Below are positions 33,559 through 37,678 of a DNA stretch of 37,678 nt, one piece after another. The number at the start of each line of letters is the position of its first letter. Position 1 is the stretch's first letter. Made by a program: the position numbers and the translations under genes. A model generated the notes under the pieces. That model was not told the origin of the DNA, searched no databases, and saw only the letters and a program-made list of their open reading frames with translations. The stretch comes from a bacterium HR30 (lineage in GTDB: Bacteria; Desulfobacterota; Binatia; HRBIN30), in contig BEIG01000024.1 of assembly GCA_002898795.1 (NCBI GenBank), positions 1 to 37,678 of the forward strand, given 5' to 3'.

Positions 33559-34698
33559 ATGAGCGATCGAGGTCGGGTAGCGGTGTTTGTTGGTGCAGGG
33601 AAACCGTTCGAGTTGCGGGAGTATCCATTGCCTGACCCTGGCCCCGGAGAAATCCTCGTGCGCATTCGGCAAGCGAACATCTGCGGGTCCGACGTTCACC
33701 TCTGGCGTGGTGAAATGGAACGCATGGGGCGCTTTCCACCTACGGTCTTAGGTCACGAAGCGACCGGTGTTGTCGTTAAACTCGGGCGCGGGGCGGAAGT
33801 CGACTCCTATGGCGCGCCGTTGCGTGAGGGAGACCGGCTCGTCTGGGCATACTATGTTCCGTGCGGCCAGTGCCCTGCGTGTTTGCGCGGCGACGTGCAT
33901 GCTTGCGCCACCAGCTTGGTCACCGTGCACCGGCCCTGCGAACTCGCACCGCACTTCGTGGGTGGTTTTGGCGACTACTACGTCATCCGCCCTCAGCAGG
34001 CCAGGTTTCGCGCGCCAAACGAATTAAGCGACGAGGAGCTGGCAGGGGCTAACTGCGCCTTGGCTCAAGTGCTTTTTGGATTCAAACGCGTGGAACTTCG
34101 ATGGGGCGAGTCCGTCGTGATCCAGGGAGCAGGTGGACTTGGGTTGTATGCGGTCGCTGTGGCCAAGGAACTGGGAGCCAATCCCATCATCGTCGTCGAC
34201 GCAAGCTCGCATCGTCTGCGGTTTGCCCAACTTCTCGGTGCGGATGCAACTATCTTGCTCGATGAGCACCCGGATCCGCGCGAACGCACGGCGGAAGTTC
34301 AAAGGTTAACCGGCGGCTGGGGAGCTAACGTGGTTGTGGAAGTGGCTGGCGTACCCGATCCCTATCCAGAAGGCATTCGGATGCTCGGGAGAGGAGGGCG
34401 CTACCTGGCTCTGGGCAGCATCGTTCCTGGCAAGACGTTTGCCGCTGATCCTTCGCTATTGATCGGACCGAACCGCACGATCTTCGGCGTTTCCCTGTAC
34501 CCACCTGGCTCGTTGCTCGAGGCTGTTCTGTTTTTGCAACGCCGGCGTAACCATTACCCCTTCCATCAAATTGCCGCTCAGGCCTTCCCCCTCGAGGAAA
34601 TCGACAACGCTTTTGCCACTGCCGCCGCTGCCTCGGCAGGAAAAGGAGTGTACACTCGTGTGGGGATTCGCCCCGAGGGCGCGGAGCCTCGCTTATGA
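33559..34698 (+). CDS. Zinc-dependent medium-chain alcohol dehydrogenase
   Basis: This 379-residue medium-chain dehydrogenase has the catalytic zinc ligand Cys42 (CGSD) with His66-Glu67 in GHEATG. Four Cys of CGQCPACLRGDVHAC form a structural zinc site. The Rossmann motif GAGGLGLYAV and the following acidic residue in IVVDAS indicate NAD(H) preference. Substrate could be an alcohol, polyol or threonine-like compound; I favour an alcohol because an aldehyde dehydrogenase follows. GGAG lies about eight bases before the ATG. The stop overlaps the aldehyde dehydrogenase start (ATGA). Confidence 0.94.
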   Translation: MSDRGRVAVFVGAGKPFELREYPLPDPGPGEILVRIRQANICGSDVHLWRGEMERMGRFPPTVLGHEATGVVVKLGRGAEVDSYGAPLREGDRLVWAYYVPCGQCPACLRGDVHACATSLVTVHRPCELAPHFVGGFGDYYVIRPQQARFRAPNELSDEELAGANCALAQVLFGFKRVELRWGESVVIQGAGGLGLYAVAVAKELGANPIIVVDASSHRLRFAQLLGADATILLDEHPDPRERTAEVQRLTGGWGANVVVEVAGVPDPYPEGIRMLGRGGRYLALGSIVPGKTFAADPSLLIGPNRTIFGVSLYPPGSLLEAVLFLQRRRNHYPFHQIAAQAFPLEEIDNAFATAAAASAGKGVYTRVGIRPEGAEPRL

Positions 34699-36179
34699 TC
34701 GACCACGCAAGTGCTCGGGCCAAACTGCCATTCCTACCCACCCCGCGTCTGTTCATCGGAGGCGATTGGCAAGCGCCCCACGGTAGCGAACGGATCGCGG
34801 TGCAAGACCCCACAACAGGGGAGGTGTGGGGAGAGATCGCAGTGGCTGACCAAGAGGACGTGGACAAGGCGGTCAACGCGGCGCGTACCGCGTACGAGCG
34901 ACATTGGGGCCGCGCGGCACCTTCGGAGCGTCGGCGTGTGTTACAGCGTTTAGCCGAGGTCGTAGACGCTCATCGCGACGAGCTTGCCACCTTGGAGTCG
35001 CTCGACGTTGGCATGGTGCAAGCCGTGGCGCGCAGTTTCGGAGTCAAGGCCCTGGTCCGGAACCTGGAGTACTACGCCTCGTGGTGCGACAAGATTTACG
35101 GATGCGTGGTACCCTTGCCGGGAAAGGAATCGGCCCTGGATTACTGGCAACGAGAGCCCTATGGCGTGGTCGCTGCAATCACTGCCTGGAACACGCCCTT
35201 AGTGTTCATTGGCTCGAAAGTCGGGCCGGCGTTAGCCACAGGGAACACGGTGGTGGTCAAGCCATCGGAGCTTGGTTCGGTGTCCACATTGCGCTTTGCG
35301 GCGTTGTGCCAAGAGGCAGATGTTCCCCCTGGAGTCATCAACGTCGTCACGGGCGCTGCCTCCACAGGTCAGAGCCTCCTCCAACATCCCGGAGTCGACA
35401 AAATTTCCTTCACGGGAGGCTGCGCCACCGGCCGACGTGTGGCCGAGCTTGCGGGACGCGGGCTGAAGAAGCTGACGTTGGAACTCGGAGGGAAATCGCC
35501 GCAACTCATCTTCCCCGATGCTGCTCTCGACCGAGCCGTGGCTGGTGTCGCCCTTGGTGGCCTAGCTCTGTCTGGGCAGGCTTGTGCCGCAGGAACGCGG
35601 ATCCTGGTTCACGAAAGTATCTATGGTCCATTCGTAGAACGCCTGGTTTCGTTTTGCCGTGGTCTGCCACTGGGCGACCCGCTTTCCCCTTCGACCGTGC
35701 TTGGCCCACTGATTTCGGAAGAGCACCGGCAACGGGTCGAACACTACGTCGCACTGGCCGAGCGGGACGGAGTCACGTTCCATTGCAAAGGCGAGCGTGG
35801 CGAAGGAGACCTTTCGTCCGGTTTCTTTCTCTCGCCTACGATTGTTAGCGGCGTTCGGCCGGAGTCGCGGGTCGCTCACGAGGAAATTTTCGGGCCGGTG
35901 CTCGCGGTTTTCACCTTCCGCGAGGAGGAAGAAGCGGTCGCGCTGGCGAACTCAACCCGCTACGGACTCGCTGCTGGCGTCTGGACGACCGACCTGGCGC
36001 GGGCTCACCGCGTGTCGGCATCGTTGCAAGCAGGCGTTGTTTGGGTGAACAGCTACGGCAACCTGCCGTACACCGTTCCTTTCGGTGGATTCAAGGATAG
36101 TGGCTGGGGGCGCGAGGCGGGCCGCGAAGCTCTACTCGAGTACACCCAAATCAAAAACGTTTTCATCAGCCTTGCGTAA
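34695..36179 (+). CDS. Aldehyde dehydrogenase (NAD(P)+)
   Basis: This 494-residue aldehyde dehydrogenase has the general-base Glu263 in LELGGKSP and the nucleophile Cys297 in SGQACAAGTRI, in a complete ALDH fold. Other landmarks are NTPLVFIGSKVGPALATGN with VVKPSE (cofactor binding), FTGG, EEIFGPVL near 380, and the terminal PFGGFKDSGWGREAG. It oxidises aldehydes to acids. Its place as the last gene after the alcohol dehydrogenase suggests sequential oxidation of an alcohol or the product of the monooxygenase. The stop region overlaps the 3' end of the convergent EamA gene by 14 bp. There is no clear terminator. Confidence 0.94.
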   Translation: MIDHASARAKLPFLPTPRLFIGGDWQAPHGSERIAVQDPTTGEVWGEIAVADQEDVDKAVNAARTAYERHWGRAAPSERRRVLQRLAEVVDAHRDELATLESLDVGMVQAVARSFGVKALVRNLEYYASWCDKIYGCVVPLPGKESALDYWQREPYGVVAAITAWNTPLVFIGSKVGPALATGNTVVVKPSELGSVSTLRFAALCQEADVPPGVINVVTGAASTGQSLLQHPGVDKISFTGGCATGRRVAELAGRGLKKLTLELGGKSPQLIFPDAALDRAVAGVALGGLALSGQACAAGTRILVHESIYGPFVERLVSFCRGLPLGDPLSPSTVLGPLISEEHRQRVEHYVALAERDGVTFHCKGERGEGDLSSGFFLSPTIVSGVRPESRVAHEEIFGPVLAVFTFREEEEAVALANSTRYGLAAGVWTTDLARAHRVSASLQAGVVWVNSYGNLPYTVPFGGFKDSGWGREAGREALLEYTQIKNVFISLA

Positions 36180-37185
36180 GAGGGCGGCCACGACCGACGC
36201 ACTCTTGCATCGTGCCGTCTGCTGCAGGTGCGTGGGTTTGTGCTTGGACAACGCCCCGGCGTGCGAACACGTAGACTCCCACCACCGTAAGCATCACTCC
36301 AAGCACTTGGCGTGACGAAGGGACCTCACCCACGAGGACCAAGCTCGTCAGCAACGAAAGGATAGGCACGGTGGGCACCACGAGCACCGTGGCCCGAGCG
36401 AGGTCGATCCGGGTGAGCGCCGCGTACCAAAGCATCGTGCCACCGTAGCTCAACACGAGTCCCTGCAGCGCAACCCAGCCCCACGGAAACGCCGGCCAAC
36501 GGCCTGGCTCCAATAGCTCCACAGCATCCCAGCCCATAACGATCGTCAGCAACGCACCACCCCAGACATACCGCGCGGCAGCCAGGACATCTGCTGGCGT
36601 ACCTCCTAACCATCGCAGGACCACAAGATGCGACACTTGCCAACACAGTGGAGTCGCCAGCAAGTACCAACTCCCAGTTCCGACAGCTAGCCCTTCGAGC
36701 CCGAGCGCAACCAGCAGTCCGCTAAGGATCATCCCAGTGGCGGCGATTCGCTCGACGGTCGGACGAACCTTCAAAACAGCCCAACTGAGCACGAGCGCGT
36801 AAACTGGCTCGATCTGCAGGCATAGGAGGGTTTCAATGGCACTCGCACGTGCGGCACCCGCAAAGAAAAGAGTAAAGGCAAGCGAGGTGCCCAAAGCTCC
36901 GAGGATAACCAGCGCTGGCACCTGAGAGGGCCGAAAAAGCCGAGCAAGTCGGCCGCGGAGAGCAAGCACGCTAAGTGCCGCGGCACCAGCAAACCATGTG
37001 GTGACCACCGTGACAACCATTGGATCGCCCGCCCGAGTGGTCACGTTGGCTACAGCTGGAACGAAGCCGCCGTTTACGGCACACAACAAGGCATAAACAA
37101 TGCCGGCGCGCTCCCGGGCCGACATGCGCGTCACTTGCTCCCTCGACTCCGCCCGGAGCGCGGCGCCATCGCTCAGCGGTGCCAC
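36166..37185 (-). CDS. EamA/DMT-superfamily membrane transporter
   Basis: This is an integral membrane protein of about 339 residues with two EamA repeats, each of about five hydrophobic helices. Typical parts are VPAVANVTTRA and LVILGALGTSLAFTLFFAGAARASAIETLL in the first repeat and LSYGGTMLWYAALTRIDLARATVLVVPTVPILSLL in the second. DMT transporters move metabolites such as amino acids or nucleotide sugars; the substrate is not predictable. The start is uncertain: GTG at 37185 with GAGGGG five bases upstream, GTG at 37191, or ATG at 37125. The first places the start inside the upstream thioredoxin gene with a short overlap. The 3' end overlaps the convergent aldehyde dehydrogenase by 14 bp. 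Confidence 0.88.
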   Translation of the reverse strand: MAPLSDGAALRAESREQVTRMSARERAGIVYALLCAVNGGFVPAVANVTTRAGDPMVVTVVTTWFAGAAALSVLALRGRLARLFRPSQVPALVILGALGTSLAFTLFFAGAARASAIETLLCLQIEPVYALVLSWAVLKVRPTVERIAATGMILSGLLVALGLEGLAVGTGSWYLLATPLCWQVSHLVVLRWLGGTPADVLAAARYVWGGALLTIVMGWDAVELLEPGRWPAFPWGWVALQGLVLSYGGTMLWYAALTRIDLARATVLVVPTVPILSLLTSLVLVGEVPSSRQVLGVMLTVVGVYVFARRGVVQAQTHAPAADGTMQECVGRGRPLTQG

Positions 37186-37678
37186 GTCCACCCCTCAAAA
37201 GGCAAACCGCGCTTCGCATCGTAACCGACGTGGACAGCCGAAACGTGCCCGTCCTCATCGACCAAAACGAACGTCGGTGTACCACTCACGCCGTAAGCAA
37301 CGAACGCTTTGCGAAACTCATCGATGGCCACATCGGGGGGAAACACGCCCCGATAGTTTTCGAAGAAGCGATCCAGCTGTTTGCGAGGTTCATCGGTGAT
37401 TGCAACCACACGAACTCCATTCGTTTCCGCAAATGCCTGGAGCTCAGGTAGTGCTGCTTTACAAGCGCCGCACCAAGTCGCCCAGAAAAAGAGTAAGTGT
37501 TTGCGCCCCCGAGCCAATTGCCGGCTCATCTCGCCGCGATATGGTTCCACATCGATCGGCGGAGCGGGGCTGCCGACCTTTGGTGGCCCAGGGAGCGATG
37601 GCCAGCGCAAAGGGTACGTTCCCGCAACCAATTGCACCACGCGCCTTTGGCTCCCGCGCAAGACTTCCAACTCCAATA
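37173..37678 (-). CDS. Thioredoxin-fold protein, probably PDZ-thioredoxin fusion (5' end off window)
   Basis: The visible C-terminal 167 residues carry a TlpA/AhpC-TSA-type thioredoxin domain. It has the active-site WCGAC in FFWATWCGACKAALPELQAF, a cis-Pro region GTPTFVLVDEDG and a final strand. Upstream of this the frame continues to the window edge with LELEVLRGSQRRVVQLVAG, which resembles the last strands of a PDZ domain, then a linker (GSPAPPI). The frame has no convincing start inside the window, so the protein is truncated at its N-terminus. It overlaps the EamA gene by a few bases and they likely form one transcript. A periplasmic disulphide or reductase role is inferred. Confidence 0.85.
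   Translation of the reverse strand, partial: LELEVLRGSQRRVVQLVAGTYPLRWPSLPGPPKVGSPAPPIDVEPYRGEMSRQLARGRKHLLFFWATWCGACKAALPELQAFAETNGVRVVAITDEPRKQLDRFFENYRGVFPPDVAIDEFRKAFVAYGVSGTPTFVLVDEDGHVSAVHVGYDAKRGLPFEGWTWHR

Noticed and set aside
31216-36179. A bioluminescence (lux) operon
   Set aside because: Only one LuxA-like gene is present; no LuxB, LuxC, LuxD or LuxE homologue occurs, and the aldehyde dehydrogenase is a normal oxidative enzyme.
36166-36179. The overlap of the aldehyde dehydrogenase and EamA 3' ends as a frameshift sign
   Set aside because: Both proteins end with normal family C-termini; short convergent overlaps are common in compact genomes.

Overview
The window is a gene-dense, GC-rich, strictly bacterial chromosome segment with no rRNA, tRNA, insertion sequence or CRISPR array that I could see. 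A GspN-type type II secretion (T2SS) operon, Pro/Thr-rich stalks on exported propeller proteins, GDGC plus hydrophobic plus Arg C-termini, and many acyl-CoA dehydrogenase and luciferase-like genes suggest a member of the deltaproteobacterial or Binatota-like lineages. That placement is an inference from gene content only.

Layout. (1) 1-6895, plus strand: the 3' part of a T2SS operon, in the order gspF (last codons), G, H, I, J, K, L, M, N, mostly overlapping, with an unexplained 455 bp gap between gspG and gspH. (2) 6912-11249, minus: a 1445-residue exported subtilisin-fold protein with FG-GAP repeats, convergent with the gsp operon and a plausible secretion substrate. (3) 11383-14636, plus: an anchored protein of unknown function, a fused binding-protein/permease for polar amino acids, and its ATPase. 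(4) 14693-17984, minus: a cytochrome P450 and a sigma-54 enhancer-binding regulator. (5) 18444-20275, plus: lexA and hemW, sharing a GTGA junction. (6) 20296-22112, minus: an ABC-2 exporter (ATPase and permease). (7) 22162-28395, plus: an exported beta-propeller, pyrE, an M16 protease and a GH38 alpha-mannosidase, joined by ATGA overlaps or a 2 bp gap. (8) 28415-29395, minus: a diacylglycerol-kinase-like lipid kinase. (9) 29505-36179, plus: a catabolic cluster of XRE-cupin regulator, acyl-CoA dehydrogenase-like subunit, LuxA-like flavin monooxygenase, second acyl-CoA dehydrogenase, zinc alcohol dehydrogenase and aldehyde dehydrogenase. (10) 36166-37678, minus: an EamA transporter and the C-terminal part of a probable PDZ-thioredoxin protein that runs off the window.

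Most interesting system. The two acyl-CoA dehydrogenase homologues in region 9 are degenerate in complementary ways. The first keeps the C-terminal FAD-contacting motifs (RxxFG, GGxG) but has lost TEPxAGSD and the catalytic Glu. The second keeps TEPGAGSD and EGTGQIQ but has lost RxxFG and GGxG. This is the pattern expected of an obligate alpha2beta2 heteromer with a composite active site, as known for the actinobacterial steroid side-chain FadE pairs. Here the pair flanks a LuxA-like monooxygenase and is followed by alcohol and aldehyde dehydrogenases, so an oxidative acyl/aldehyde pathway of unknown substrate is likely.

A second theme is that the two exported repeat proteins (6912-11249 and 22162-23913) share a C-terminal architecture of Pro/Thr stalk, GDGC motif, short hydrophobic helix and Arg-rich tail. 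This resembles the MYXO-CTERM type of sorting signal, which fits with the neighbouring T2SS genes.
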